Of a stretch of DNA of 64,000 bases, positions 54,322-64,000 are shown one piece after another. The notes beneath the pieces were generated by a model that did not search any database, had not been told where the DNA came from, and saw only the letters and a list, made by a program, of their open reading frames with translations. The number at the start of each line of letters is the position of its first letter. Positions within the stretch are counted from its first letter, which is position 1. The position numbers and the translations under genes were made by a program. The stretch spans positions 330,237 through 394,236 of the forward strand of contig JAFDXX010000007.1 of assembly GCA_018267705.1 (NCBI GenBank), read 5' to 3'. This DNA comes from Bacteroidota bacterium (GTDB lineage Bacteria; Bacteroidota; Bacteroidia; Chitinophagales; Chitinophagaceae).

Positions 54322-57171
54322 TTAATGAGCTTCTAACCAATTTTTGCCAATACCAATTTCTGCTTCAATAGGAACATTGTTGGGTAATAGCAATGCTGTT
54401 TTCATGTTTTCTAATATTAATGGTTTTAAAATATTTAATTCTGTTTCTACTGCATCAAAAACTAATTCATCATGTACTTGTAAAATCATTTTGCTTTGTA
54501 GTTTTTCTTTTTTAATTGCATCATGAATTTTTATCATAGCCATTTTAATCATGTCGGCTGCTGTGCCTTGTATGGGTGAATTAATTGCGTTTCTTTCTGC
54601 AAAACCACGTACAGTAAAGTTTGATGAATTAATATCTCTTAACCAACGTTTTCTTCCCATTAATGTTTTTACATAACCGTGTTCTCTTGCAAAGTTTATG
54701 GTATCATCCATATATTTTTGAATGCCCGAAAATTCACGTTTATAATTATCAATAATTTCTTTTGCTTCTGTTCTTGATATTCCCAAATTATCGGCTAAAC
54801 CAAATGCACCTTGTCCGTATATAATTCCAAAGTTTACGCTTTTTGCTTTGTAACGCATTTCTTTTGTAACGCTTGCCTCTTCTATGTTATATACTTTTGC
54901 TGCGGTTGCTGTATGAATGTCTTTTCCTTGTTGAAATGCGTAACACATGTTTTCATCTCCGCTAATGGCTGCAACAATTCTTAATTCTATTTGAGAATAA
55001 TCTGCACTTATTAAAATTCTATTTTTCTCTCTAGGAATAAATGCTTTTCTAATTTCTTTTCCCCTTTCTGTTCTTATAGGAATGTTTTGAAGATTAGGAT
55101 TATTGCTGCTTAATCTTCCTGTTACGGCAACAGCTTGTGCATAAGAAGTATGTACTCTGCCTGTTTTAGAATTAATCATTAAAGGTAAAGCATCTACATA
55201 GGTTGATTTTAATTTGGTTAATTCTCTATATGTTAAAATATCATCAACTATTGTATGCCCTTTTGCAGAAAGTTTTAATAGTACATCTTCGCCGGTTTGA
55301 TATTGACCTGTTTTTGTTTTTTTTGCTGAAGCATCTAATTTCAGTTTTTCAAACAATACTTCTCCTAATTGTTTGGGTGATGCTAAATTGAAACGAACTT
55401 CTGCGGCTTTATATACTTTTTCTTCTGCTTGTTTGGCATCTGCATCTAAAACTTTGCTGTAATCATTTAAAAAATTTTCATCAATCTTAACGCCCTCAAA
55501 TTCCATATTAGTTAAAACTTTAACCAACGGATTTTCAACTTCGTAAAAAACTTTTTCAACTTCTTTTTCTTTTAATAAAGGATGAAGAGTGTGTTTTAAT
55601 TGTAGAGTAATATCTGCATCTTCTGCTGCATAATTTTTTATTTTTTCAATTTCTACATCACGCATGGTACTCTGCGTTTTTCCTTTTTTCCCAATTAACT
55701 CTTCAATGTGTACGGGTTCGTATTGCAAATATTGTGTGCTTAGCAAATCCATACTACGCTTACCTTCCGGCTCAATTACATAATGTGCCAACATGGTATC
55801 ATATATATTTCCTTTTATTTCTATATTATACCATTTTAATACTAACATATCGTATTTTATGTTTTGCCCAATCCATGTAATGGTAGGCTCACTAAATAAA
55901 ATATTAAAGTGATTTAAAATTTTTAATGTTGTGTTTTTATCGGCAGGACAGTTAATGTAATATGCTTCGTGTGGTGTGAAAGAAAAACTCATACCTACTA
56001 ATTCTGCTTCATTGGCGTCTATATTTGTTGTTTCGGTATCAAAACAAATTTCTTTTTGATGTTGAAGTTTTGAAATGAGATCTTGAATTTCATTTTCGGT
56101 TTGAACTAAATAATATTTGTGTGGAGTATTGTGAATGTTTTTGCACTCAACTCCTAATGAAATATTTGTTTTTTCTTCATCTATAATGGGTTCTATATTT
56201 TTTTTCTTTACTTCTGTTTTAGGTGAAGGAGCAGTAGGGATGGGGTTTCCAAATAAATCTGTTTGTACATCTGCAGGTGTTTGATTAGATGTATTAAAAC
56301 GTTCTCCCAAAATTCTTTTACCTAGTGTTTTAAATTCTAATTCAGTAAAAATTTCTGTTAATGCTTCTGCATTTAATTCTTTTAAAGAAAAATTTTCTTC
56401 ATGAAATTCAACCGGAACTTTTGTAATAATGGTTGCTAATTTTTTACTTAGTATAGCATCTTCTTTTCCTGCTCTTATTTTTTCTCCTAATGATCCTTTA
56501 ATGTTTTCTGCATTAACCAATACGTTTTCAAGTGTACCGTATTCTTTTAAAAGTTTAGCTGCAGTTTTTTCTCCTACACCTTTAATTCCGGGAATATTAT
56601 CTACGGCATCTCCCATTAAACCAAGTATATCAATTACTTGTTCTACTTTTTCAATATCCCATTTTGTGCAAACTTCTTTTGGCCCCATTATTTCAACATC
56701 TCCACCTTGATAAGCAGGTTTGTAAATGTTTATTCCTTCCCTAACTAATTGTCCATAATCTTTATCGGGAGTTACCATAAAAACTTCATAGCCTGCATCA
56801 TGTGCTTCCCAAGCTAAAGTACCAATAACATCGTCTGCTTCGTAACCTTCAACACCAATAACAGGAATATTAAATCCTTCAATAATTTTTTTTATGTCGG
56901 GAACAGCAGCTAATAAATCTTCAGGTGTTTCTTGTCTGTTGGCTTTATAATCTGCAAAATCTGTTTCTCTTGCAACGCTTCCACCCACATCAAAACAAAC
57001 AGCCATATGTGTTGGTTTTTCTTTATTAATTAATTCAACCAATGTATTCGTAAAACCAAACTGTGCATTAGTGTTTTTTCCTTTTGATGTAATACGAGGG
57101 TTACGAATTAATGCATAATAAGCTCTGAAGATGAGTGCATACGCGTCTAATAAAAATAATTTTTTTTGCAT
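54322..57171 (-). CDS. polA: DNA polymerase I
   Basis: 949 residues, full three-domain enzyme. 5'-3' exonuclease at about 1-290 (LLDAYALIFRAYYAL, GYEADDVIGTLA, DNIPGIKGVGEKTAAKLL). The 3'-5' proofreading domain at about 350-535 keeps its catalytic acids D378 and E380 (FDTETT), so it is probably active. The polymerase domain at about 560-949 has motif A DYSQIELR, motif B KSVNFGIIYGQGAFGL and motif C QVHDELVFDA. It fills gaps in repair and removes Okazaki primers. Single-gene unit. Confidence 0.98.
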   Translation of the reverse strand: MQKKLFLLDAYALIFRAYYALIRNPRITSKGKNTNAQFGFTNTLVELINKEKPTHMAVCFDVGGSVARETDFADYKANRQETPEDLLAAVPDIKKIIEGFNIPVIGVEGYEADDVIGTLAWEAHDAGYEVFMVTPDKDYGQLVREGINIYKPAYQGGDVEIMGPKEVCTKWDIEKVEQVIDILGLMGDAVDNIPGIKGVGEKTAAKLLKEYGTLENVLVNAENIKGSLGEKIRAGKEDAILSKKLATIITKVPVEFHEENFSLKELNAEALTEIFTELEFKTLGKRILGERFNTSNQTPADVQTDLFGNPIPTAPSPKTEVKKKNIEPIIDEEKTNISLGVECKNIHNTPHKYYLVQTENEIQDLISKLQHQKEICFDTETTNIDANEAELVGMSFSFTPHEAYYINCPADKNTTLKILNHFNILFSEPTITWIGQNIKYDMLVLKWYNIEIKGNIYDTMLAHYVIEPEGKRSMDLLSTQYLQYEPVHIEELIGKKGKTQSTMRDVEIEKIKNYAAEDADITLQLKHTLHPLLKEKEVEKVFYEVENPLVKVLTNMEFEGVKIDENFLNDYSKVLDADAKQAEEKVYKAAEVRFNLASPKQLGEVLFEKLKLDASAKKTKTGQYQTGEDVLLKLSAKGHTIVDDILTYRELTKLKSTYVDALPLMINSKTGRVHTSYAQAVAVTGRLSSNNPNLQNIPIRTERGKEIRKAFIPREKNRILISADYSQIELRIVAAISGDENMCYAFQQGKDIHTATAAKVYNIEEASVTKEMRYKAKSVNFGIIYGQGAFGLADNLGISRTEAKEIIDNYKREFSGIQKYMDDTINFAREHGYVKTLMGRKRWLRDINSSNFTVRGFAERNAINSPIQGTAADMIKMAMIKIHDAIKKEKLQSKMILQVHDELVFDAVETELNILKPLILENMKTALLLPNNVPIEAEIGIGKNWLEAH

Positions 57172-57206
57172 GGGGCTCTAAGGTAGAGAAGTTGTGAGGG
57201 AATAAA

Positions 57207-57237
57207 AAAAGTCTGTCAAAAATTTTGACAGACTTTT
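57207..57237 (-). terminator. terminator of the amidohydrolase operon
   Basis: AAAAGTCTGTCAAAA and TTTTGACAGACTTTT are perfect 15 bp complements one base apart. On the minus strand the hairpin is followed by T-rich sequence. It is 17 bp after the stop codon of the shorter amidohydrolase gene. Confidence 0.85.
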
Positions 57238-57253
57238 AAAAGTAGAAGAGTAA

Positions 57254-58600
57254 TTATTTTATACCGTATTTGTATTTATATTTTTCGTATAACTCTTTTT
57301 GTTTGTTATCTAAGCTTACTTTTCTTCCTTGTATAAATGCGGTTGATACATTGCTTGTTCTCATATCTAAAATATCTCCATCAGAAATTATAATATTAGC
57401 ATCTTTACCTGCTTCAATACTTCCGGTTGTTGCATCAATTCCTAAAATTTTTGCACTGTTTAAAGTAATTGCTTGCAAAGCTTCTTCTTTAGTTAAACCG
57501 TAAGTTGCTGCGGTGCCTGCATTAAAAGAAAGGTTGCGATAACGTGCTTCATCAAACGCATCATTTAATGCAAACAACACACCTGCTTTTTGTAAAGTTG
57601 CCGGAGTTTTAAATGGTTGATCAATATCATCATCTTCTGTTGCAGGTAAGGCATGTTCTTGATTTAATATTACGGCAATGTTATTTGCTTTTAATAAATC
57701 GGCTATTTGATAACTTTCGCTTGCACCAACCATTACCACATTAAATCCAAATTCTTTGGCAATATCAATAGCAGCTAACATTTGTTTTACTTGATCTCCG
57801 TGTACAAATAATTTTTGTGTTTTATTGAATAACCCTTTTACTGCTTCAAATTTTAAATTGGTTTCTTTATGTGTTGCTTCTGCTAAATATGCTTTTGCTT
57901 GGCGAAAGAAAGATTTTATTTCTTCTAATTTGTCCATTGCTTGTTTAGCAGCATCTGCACCGCCGCCTAAACCAAATCTTGCAGCAATATCCGGAGGAAG
58001 ATTTGCCGGCAACGTAAAACCACCTCTTCTGCCAAAACGAGCTATAAAACTTGGTAAACGCAAATGAATACCATTTTCCATTTTATAAGCTGCATCTTCC
58101 CAATTCCATGCATCTAATTGTACAACAGAAGAAGAGCCGCTAATGATTCCGCCTTCAGGTGTAATATTGGCTAATAAAATTCCGTTGGCTAATAATGTTC
58201 TTATAACTCTTGAATCTGTATTGTATGCAGTTATTGAACGAATGCTTGGATTATAATTTCCTATTTCTGTATGATCATTACTTCCACGAACTCCGTTAGC
58301 TATTTCTTTTAATCCTAAATCTGAAGAAGGAAGTATTAAACCCGGATATACTTGTTTACCTGTTGCATCAAACACTTCTGCACCATTTGCCGGATTGATG
58401 TTTGTACTAACGCTTACAATTTTTCCGTTGTTTACTTCAATGGTTGCGTTTTCTATAATTTGCCCGTTTCCAATATGTACTGTTCCGTTTTTAATGTAGA
58501 ACTTTCCTTTATTGGCGGGTGCAGGATAAATGGTTTCTTGGGCTTTAGTTATTGATACTATCAATAATAATGCTGATAGATTTATAAATATTTTTTTCAT
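57254..58600 (-). CDS. amidohydrolase-like exported protein lacking the HxH metal motif
   Basis: 448 residues with a signal peptide (MKKIFINLSALLLIVSITKAQ). It has the amidohydrolase start (GTVHIGNGQIIENATIEVNNGKIVSV in part) and end (AGKDANIIISDGDILD, AFIQGRKV), but where active members read PGLIDxHxH this one reads PGLILPSSDLG. The metal-binding histidines are therefore missing, and it is probably not a classical metal-dependent hydrolase. It resembles the first half of the 1035-residue neighbour 12 bp upstream, with which it shares an operon; a partner or regulatory role is possible. Confidence 0.85.
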   Translation of the reverse strand: MKKIFINLSALLLIVSITKAQETIYPAPANKGKFYIKNGTVHIGNGQIIENATIEVNNGKIVSVSTNINPANGAEVFDATGKQVYPGLILPSSDLGLKEIANGVRGSNDHTEIGNYNPSIRSITAYNTDSRVIRTLLANGILLANITPEGGIISGSSSVVQLDAWNWEDAAYKMENGIHLRLPSFIARFGRRGGFTLPANLPPDIAARFGLGGGADAAKQAMDKLEEIKSFFRQAKAYLAEATHKETNLKFEAVKGLFNKTQKLFVHGDQVKQMLAAIDIAKEFGFNVVMVGASESYQIADLLKANNIAVILNQEHALPATEDDDIDQPFKTPATLQKAGVLFALNDAFDEARYRNLSFNAGTAATYGLTKEEALQAITLNSAKILGIDATTGSIEAGKDANIIISDGDILDMRTSNVSTAFIQGRKVSLDNKQKELYEKYKYKYGIK

Positions 58601-58612
58601 TACTAATTATTT

Positions 58613-61600
58613 TTATTTGTTACCGCTTGTTGTTTTTTCTCCTTCTTGAATATCTACCGTAAATAATCCATTATGCTCTTCATGGTCTCCGCAACTTAAA
58701 ATTATTTGCCAGCTTGGTTCTGCGGGGCGTACACCACCGGGGCCCACAACACGTTTTTCTGCAATTAATTTTTGAATTAATCTTTCTTTTTCTGCAGCTA
58801 TTTTTTTGCGTTGTTCTAAATCTTTATCGCGAGAGAAATAAATTGTACCATCAACAATGGTATATAGGCTCATTGCATAAATACTTAATGGATGGTTGCT
58901 CCATAAAACAAGATCGGCATCTTTTCCTTCTTTAATACTGCCTACTCTATCTGCAACATGTAGTGCTTTTGCAGGATTAAGAGTAATCATTTTTAATGCC
59001 TCTTCTTCCGTAACGCCACCGTATTTTATTGTTTTAGCAGCTTCTTGGTTTAAACGGCGAGCCATTTCTGCATCATCAGAGTTTATGCAAACATTTAAAC
59101 CTGCTTTTTGCATAATAGCTGCATTGTATGCTATGGCATCTGTTACTTCTACTTTATAATACCACCAGTCTGAAAAAGTAGAGGTATTGGCTCCGTGTGT
59201 TTTTAATTTATCGGCCACTTTATAGCCTTCTAAAACGTGTGTAAATGTGTTGAATTTGAAACCATATTTTTCTGCAACACGCATGGCTGCAGTAATTTCA
59301 CTTTGTACATAAGAGTGGCAAGTAATAAATCTTTTTTTATTTAATATTTCAACTAATGCATCTAATTCTAAATCTCTGCGAGTATGTATTGGATCAAGCT
59401 TCATGGCATTTTCATAATCTCTTGCACGGGCAAAAGCATCATTCAATACTTCTTCAACACCCATACGTGTATCGGGAAAGCGATTATTGTTTTGTGAAGT
59501 GGTGCGTTTAACATTTTCGCCTAAAGCAAATTTTATAAATGGATCCCAATTTTTAAATTTTAAACCTTCGTCATCGGCACCCCAACGTAATTTTATTAGT
59601 TGTGTTTGTCCGCCAATTGTATTGGCAGAGCCATGAAGAATATGTGATGAGGTAACGCCGCCGCTTAATTGACGATAAATATTAATATCTTCCGGATTTA
59701 AATTGTCGGCAATTCTTACTTCTGAGGTTACCGATTGTCCACCTTCGTTTATAGAAGATACTGCAATGTGTGAGTGTTCATCTATTATACCGGGAGTTAA
59801 ATGTTTTCCTGTTCCATCAATTTCTTTTGCTCCGGCAGAAGAAAGATTTTTACCAATTTTTGCAATTCTACCGTTTTTAACCAATACATCTGTATTATGA
59901 AGAATACCTTCTTTTTCGTTAGTCCAAACGGTTGCATTTTTTATTAATATATCTTCTTGTTTTGGTAGTTCTTCATTGCCGTAGCCATCAAACGGATAAG
60001 TAACTTTTGATAATGGTTTAGTTATTGGCGATGTTCTTTTATTGGATGATTCGGCTATTGCAGCAGGTTTTATAAATGATGCTGTCCATGTTATTTTATT
60101 TCCAGCTGTATCTTCTCCATAACCATTCCAACTATCTCCACTTACAAAACCTGTTAAACGAAATTGTTTTCCGTTTAATGCTCCTGTATTTCCGGCACCA
60201 CCTCTCATTCCACCAAAACCGCCACCAAAGCCACTATTGCGTTGTACTGCTGTATTATTGAAATTTAGTTTCACCGTTTTTCCATCAAAAGAAATGCGTG
60301 TGTTTAAAGTATCTTTATTAATAACACTTGCTGAGCTTGAACTTTTTACATCAACAGTATAATTGCTTGTACCGGTTGGCGTAGTAATTGTTAAATTATA
60401 AATTCCTTTAATATCATTCCATGCACTTTCATTAACTGCATACTTTTCTCCTTGCACCCAATTACTGTAAATGGTTGTTCCTTCTTTAAATATGGGAGCA
60501 GAGGTAATAATAAAGTTTGCCCATTTACCGGCATCTAAACTTCCTACTTTATCATAAACATTTAATAATGTTGCGGGCGTTTTGGTTAATGCTTCAAAGG
60601 CTTTAGTTTCACTTAAACCCATATCAATTGCTTTACGCAAATTGGTCATAAAGGTTTTAGTATCGCGTAAATCTGCTGTGGTTAAACAAAAAGGAATATT
60701 TGCTTTTTCAAAAGCTGCTGCATTGGTAGGTGCTAGTTCCCAATTTTTCATATCTGCTAAAGAAACAGCACGGGCATCGTTGGGATCTTCAACATCCATA
60801 GCTTGCGGATAGTTTAACGGCAAAATAAATGTTGCTTTTGTAGCAGCTAATTCATTAATACGTTGGTATTCGTTTCCTCCGGCTTTTATTATGTATTGTA
60901 CACCAAACTCTTTACCAATACGGAATCCACGCAAGTCGGTCCATTTATCATTTCCTTCAAAAATTTGTGGTAAAGATTGTGTTTCATTAAATGCTTCTAA
61001 AGAAATATTAGTACCCTCTGTAGCGGGTTTATTTTTATACCATTGTGCATCTAAATAAGTTTGGCGTAACAATGCAATGCTACCCATTACACTGCTTGGA
61101 TAGCTTTGTGTAGAAGTACCTTTGTTTAATGAATAATGTGCAGATGCTTTTTCTTTTACAATAACAAAATTGTCGTTTGTATTAGCTAAGGTAACTACTG
61201 TGCCGGTGCCACGTGCAATACCATCTTTTACATGTGTTAAAACAGTACCAAAGCCAGCATCGCGTAATGGTTTTGCTTTAGAATCATCTATAGTAAATTG
61301 TTTATATGCGTCTGTTTCGGGTTTAATAGCTTGATTCCAGTTATAAGCACCTTTGGTATTAGAAGTAATTTGTGATGGTTGGTTAAAATTAAATCCGCCA
61401 CCTTGTTGGCGTTGTGGTGCTGTAATACCATAATCGGAATAAATATCAATAAATGAAGGATAAATATACTTGTCTTTGCAATCAATAATCACGGCATCTT
61501 TAGGAGCAGGAATACCTGTACCTACCGCAACTATTTTTCCTTCTTTAATAATTAGTGTTGCATTATGTAAAGTGGTTTGTGCATCTTTTACAATGGTTGC

Positions 61601-61720
61601 ATTAATAAAAGCGTAGCTGCCACTTCGTTTATCAGCAACGCCGTTTACCGGAAATGTTTCCTGAGCATGTAGCAATACAACTGCTAATAACCCAGATAAT
61701 AAGAGTTTAATTTTTCTCAT
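58613..61720 (-). CDS. large exported amidohydrolase with one degenerate and one intact domain
   Basis: 1035 residues with a signal peptide (ending LHAQ). Two amidohydrolase-like halves: the first (about 25-430) has PSFIDIYSDYG where HxH is expected, so it is degenerate; a glycine-rich segment (about 495-515, GFGGGFGGMRGG) follows; the second half (about 590-1000) keeps the metal motif in PGIIDEHSHIA and later FITCHSYVQSE, with CINSDDAEM and GSIKEGKDADLVLW. Related Bacteroidota proteins are annotated as imidazolonepropionase-like or dipeptidase-like. The substrate, probably a peptide or cyclic amide in the periplasm, is unknown. Confidence 0.88.
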   Translation of the reverse strand: MRKIKLLLSGLLAVVLLHAQETFPVNGVADKRSGSYAFINATIVKDAQTTLHNATLIIKEGKIVAVGTGIPAPKDAVIIDCKDKYIYPSFIDIYSDYGITAPQRQQGGGFNFNQPSQITSNTKGAYNWNQAIKPETDAYKQFTIDDSKAKPLRDAGFGTVLTHVKDGIARGTGTVVTLANTNDNFVIVKEKASAHYSLNKGTSTQSYPSSVMGSIALLRQTYLDAQWYKNKPATEGTNISLEAFNETQSLPQIFEGNDKWTDLRGFRIGKEFGVQYIIKAGGNEYQRINELAATKATFILPLNYPQAMDVEDPNDARAVSLADMKNWELAPTNAAAFEKANIPFCLTTADLRDTKTFMTNLRKAIDMGLSETKAFEALTKTPATLLNVYDKVGSLDAGKWANFIITSAPIFKEGTTIYSNWVQGEKYAVNESAWNDIKGIYNLTITTPTGTSNYTVDVKSSSSASVINKDTLNTRISFDGKTVKLNFNNTAVQRNSGFGGGFGGMRGGAGNTGALNGKQFRLTGFVSGDSWNGYGEDTAGNKITWTASFIKPAAIAESSNKRTSPITKPLSKVTYPFDGYGNEELPKQEDILIKNATVWTNEKEGILHNTDVLVKNGRIAKIGKNLSSAGAKEIDGTGKHLTPGIIDEHSHIAVSSINEGGQSVTSEVRIADNLNPEDINIYRQLSGGVTSSHILHGSANTIGGQTQLIKLRWGADDEGLKFKNWDPFIKFALGENVKRTTSQNNNRFPDTRMGVEEVLNDAFARARDYENAMKLDPIHTRRDLELDALVEILNKKRFITCHSYVQSEITAAMRVAEKYGFKFNTFTHVLEGYKVADKLKTHGANTSTFSDWWYYKVEVTDAIAYNAAIMQKAGLNVCINSDDAEMARRLNQEAAKTIKYGGVTEEEALKMITLNPAKALHVADRVGSIKEGKDADLVLWSNHPLSIYAMSLYTIVDGTIYFSRDKDLEQRKKIAAEKERLIQKLIAEKRVVGPGGVRPAEPSWQIILSCGDHEEHNGLFTVDIQEGEKTTSGNK

Positions 61721-61859
61721 AACGTTTTGATTTGATTAATCGAGATGTGAAAGCTAATTAATTACTATGAAGAAAGAAACCATTTAATGTTTTTTCGGTG
61801 AAAAAAACTTTTAGCAGGGCAAACATTTGTAACTTGGAAAACTTCTTAAACTAACTATT

Positions 61860-63401
61860 ATGAAATTTTTATTAGGGATTGTTTTTGCTACTATTATAAC
61901 ATATTCAATTAAAGCTCAACAGCCTGTAACATACTATCCACCTTATTTTGCAGATAGTAGTATAAGGCTCGAAAAAATTAAAGCAGCATTACCTTTAATT
62001 GATAAAATTTATACTGAATATGCCCAACAAAATCATTTTCCTTCTATAGCTTATGGTATTGTTGTTGATGGAAAATTAATTCATACAAACTATGTTGGTT
62101 TTATAAATATTGAAAAGAAAATAAATTCCGATAAACAATCTGCTTACCGCATTGCTTCAATGACAAAAAGTTTTACCGCAATGGCAATTTTAAAATTGCG
62201 AGATGAAGGCAAGTTGCAATTAGATGATGTGGCAAGTAAATATATTCCCGAATTAAAAAATCAATTCTATACAACTAAAGATGCTCCGCCTATTACTATT
62301 CGGCATTTGCTTACCCACATGGCGGGTTTTCCGGAAGACAACCCTTGGGGTGATAGACAATTAGCCCGAACAGATAATGAATTAATGCAACTGCTTAATA
62401 AAAAATTATCTTTTTCAAACAATGCAGGCGTTGCTTATGAATACAGTAATCTTGGTTTTACTTTATTAGGATATATTATAAAAAAAATTACCGGATTAAG
62501 TTATGAAAATTATGTAACAATAAATATTCTGAAACCACTTGGTATGAACCATACTTATTGGGAATATAATAATGTACCCGAAAATAATTTAGCACATGGT
62601 TACAGATGGTTAAATAATAATTTTATTGAGCAACCTTTATTGCATGATGGTGCTTTTGGAGCAATGGGAGGAATGATTACAACAATTGAAGATTTTAGTA
62701 AATATGTTATTTTTCATTTATCTGCATGGCCGCCAAGTAATAATAAAGAAACGGGCCCCGTAAAAAGAAGCAGTATTAGAGAAATGCATCATGCGTGGAA
62801 TTTTAATACTTTAAATAGTGAATTTAAATACGCAACAGGAAGGGCAACGCCTTTGGCTTCGGCTTATGGTTATGGTTTGCGTTGGAGTATAGATGGTGAA
62901 GGCAGAGTAAGCATTGGACACACCGGCGGCTTACCAGGCTTTGGTAGTAATTGGAGCATTTTACCCGATTATGGAATTGGTGTTATATTATTTGCCAACG
63001 CAACGTATGCATCAACCGCCTATATAAACACACAATTATTAGATACATTAATTACTGTTGCACAATTACAACCAAGGCAATTAAAACCTTCTTCTATTTT
63101 AGAAGAAAGAAAACAACAACTATTTACTTTATTACCAAGTTGGAATAATGCAAAAGCAACTAATATTTTTGCTGATAATTTTTTCTTAGATTATTTTATT
63201 GATAGTCTGCAAAAGGAAGCATCTACTATTTTTAATAAAGCCGGGAAAATTGTACAAGTAAAAAATATAATACCCGAAAATAATTTACGCGGAAGTTTTA
63301 TAATAGAATGTACTAACAATAATATTAAAGTAAGTTTTACATTAACACCCGAAAACCCGGCATTAATACAAGAGTATCATATTAAACTAATAAAAAAATA
63401 A
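61860..63401 (+). CDS. secreted serine hydrolase, class C beta-lactamase/DD-peptidase family
   Basis: 513 residues with a signal peptide (MKFLLGIVFATIITYSIKAQ). The catalytic motifs are S100-M-T-K103 (SxxK), Y195-S-N197 (YxN) and H354-T-G-G357 (in place of KTG). This HTGG form is common in esterases and D-aminopeptidases of the family, so peptidase or esterase activity is more likely than drug resistance. An additional C-terminal domain (about 400-513) has no motif I recognise. The M20 peptidase gene follows 5 bp downstream. Confidence 0.92.
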   Translation: MKFLLGIVFATIITYSIKAQQPVTYYPPYFADSSIRLEKIKAALPLIDKIYTEYAQQNHFPSIAYGIVVDGKLIHTNYVGFINIEKKINSDKQSAYRIASMTKSFTAMAILKLRDEGKLQLDDVASKYIPELKNQFYTTKDAPPITIRHLLTHMAGFPEDNPWGDRQLARTDNELMQLLNKKLSFSNNAGVAYEYSNLGFTLLGYIIKKITGLSYENYVTINILKPLGMNHTYWEYNNVPENNLAHGYRWLNNNFIEQPLLHDGAFGAMGGMITTIEDFSKYVIFHLSAWPPSNNKETGPVKRSSIREMHHAWNFNTLNSEFKYATGRATPLASAYGYGLRWSIDGEGRVSIGHTGGLPGFGSNWSILPDYGIGVILFANATYASTAYINTQLLDTLITVAQLQPRQLKPSSILEERKQQLFTLLPSWNNAKATNIFADNFFLDYFIDSLQKEASTIFNKAGKIVQVKNIIPENNLRGSFIIECTNNNIKVSFTLTPENPALIQEYHIKLIKK

Positions 63402-63406
63402 GTATA

Positions 63407-64000
63407 ATGAAAAACTCAAAAATTTTAATTGCTTCAATTTTTTTAGGGCTGAATTTATTGGTTCATACAAATGCAATTGCTCAAATAAAGTCATCATACG
63501 AAAAATATATTGACGATAATAATAATGCACACTTAAAAGAATTCATGGAATTAATTTCTATTCCAAGTATATCTTCAATTCCATCACAAAAAACGGATAT
63601 TAATAAAGCTGCAGCATGGATAGTGAATAAATTAAAAGCTATTGGAATGACAACGGCACAAACATTACCAAGCAACGGAAACCCTTATGTATATGGTTGT
63701 TGGGACAAAGCACCGGGTAAACCAACTGTTTTAATTTATGCTCATTACGATGTGCAACCGGTAAAAGAATCAGAATGGAGCAATCCTCCTTTTTCACCAA
63801 TAATAAAAGAAGATAAAATATTTGGTCGGGGTGCAAGTGATGATAAATCTGGTGTAATGATAAGTATTTGGGCTATTGAAGCTATGTTGAAAACAGATGG
63901 CAAATTACCCGTGAACGTAAAATTTATTTTTGATGGCGAAGAAGAAAAAGGCAGCCCTAGTTTTAAAAACTTTCTTGAAAAGAATAAAGAATTATTAAAG
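63407..64000 (+). CDS. secreted M20 family metallopeptidase, cut by the window edge
   Basis: The first 198 codons of a gene that runs off the right edge. A signal peptide (about 1-26, ending NAIAQ) is followed by the M20 catalytic domain: H113 in YAHYDVQP, D146 in GASDDKSG, and E179/E180 in DGEEEKGSPSF. These are the metal and catalytic residues of M20 dipeptidases/carboxypeptidases. It is 5 bp after the serine hydrolase gene, so they are likely co-transcribed. Confidence 0.93.
   Translation, partial: MKNSKILIASIFLGLNLLVHTNAIAQIKSSYEKYIDDNNNAHLKEFMELISIPSISSIPSQKTDINKAAAWIVNKLKAIGMTTAQTLPSNGNPYVYGCWDKAPGKPTVLIYAHYDVQPVKESEWSNPPFSPIIKEDKIFGRGASDDKSGVMISIWAIEAMLKTDGKLPVNVKFIFDGEEEKGSPSFKNFLEKNKELLK

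Noticed and set aside
57254..58600. Annotating the shorter amidohydrolase as imidazolonepropionase
   Set aside because: The HxH metal motif is missing, so a specific enzyme name cannot be supported.
61210..61215. CACGTG core considered as another parS site
   Set aside because: Flanks do not match the consensus; it is ordinary coding sequence of the large amidohydrolase.
1..64000. Search by eye for tRNA or rRNA genes, CRISPR arrays, transposases and prophage genes
   Set aside because: None recognised in the gaps or among the proteins; a covariance-model scan would be the decisive test for small RNAs.

Overview
The window is a 64 kb piece of chromosome from an AT-rich member of the Bacteroidota, most likely the order Chitinophagales (family-level placement is an inference). 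Supporting signs are a GldC homologue, DUF2480 and DUF6132 proteins, MnmG/YbeY/NadD of Bacteroidota type, weak or absent Shine-Dalgarno sequences, and many copies of the Bacteroidota -7 promoter element TAnnTTTG upstream of genes. Gene density is high. I see no rRNA, tRNA, CRISPR array, insertion sequence, prophage or integron, so this is core chromosome rather than an accessory island.

Left part (1-17.5 kb): a pirin gene cut by the window edge and a MarR regulator; a class D beta-lactamase lipoprotein; a JmjC/cupin protein; the rpmH-rnpA-yidD cluster; holB; secreted M14 and M28 peptidases; rpiB; a CorC-like protein followed by two histidine-kinase-type genes; an ECF sigma / anti-sigma / DUF4097 operon; rnhB.

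Middle part (17.6-44 kb): heme A synthase; a patatin-like membrane protein joined to a cation/proton antiporter; nadB with a lipid A acyltransferase and kdsB; an S33 peptidase; mnmG and ybeY separated by a perfect ParB-binding parS palindrome with a second degenerate copy beside it; feoA-nadD; an asparaginase-like gene; then a nine-gene, one-strand cassette (Crp/Fnr regulator, DUF2892, OsmC, DUF6132, two single-domain rhodaneses, a three-cysteine small membrane protein, thioredoxin, and a rhodanese-thioredoxin lipoprotein) that reads as a persulfide/sulfane-sulfur handling system. A CRP-type operator, matching the regulator's recognition helix, sits between the regulator and the rest. Then come a CLC chloride channel, uvrB, an MgtC-like gene, nadA, a 539 bp very AT-rich gap with DnaA-box-like motifs, and a PpiD-like periplasmic chaperone.

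Right part (44-64 kb): nadK, a POTRA outer-membrane protein, a CBS protein and an alpha/beta hydrolase; cvpA, yqeY and gldC; an RND efflux pump (permease and adaptor, no outer-membrane channel); polA; two amidohydrolases; a class C beta-lactamase-like serine hydrolase; and the start of a secreted M20 peptidase cut by the right edge.

Four genes of NAD(P) synthesis (nadB, nadD, nadA, nadK) lie within 21 kb but in separate transcription units. parS, rpmH-rnpA-yidD and mnmG together suggest the neighbourhood of the replication origin, although dnaA is not in the window. The most interesting unit is the sulfur cassette at 32.0-35.5 kb.
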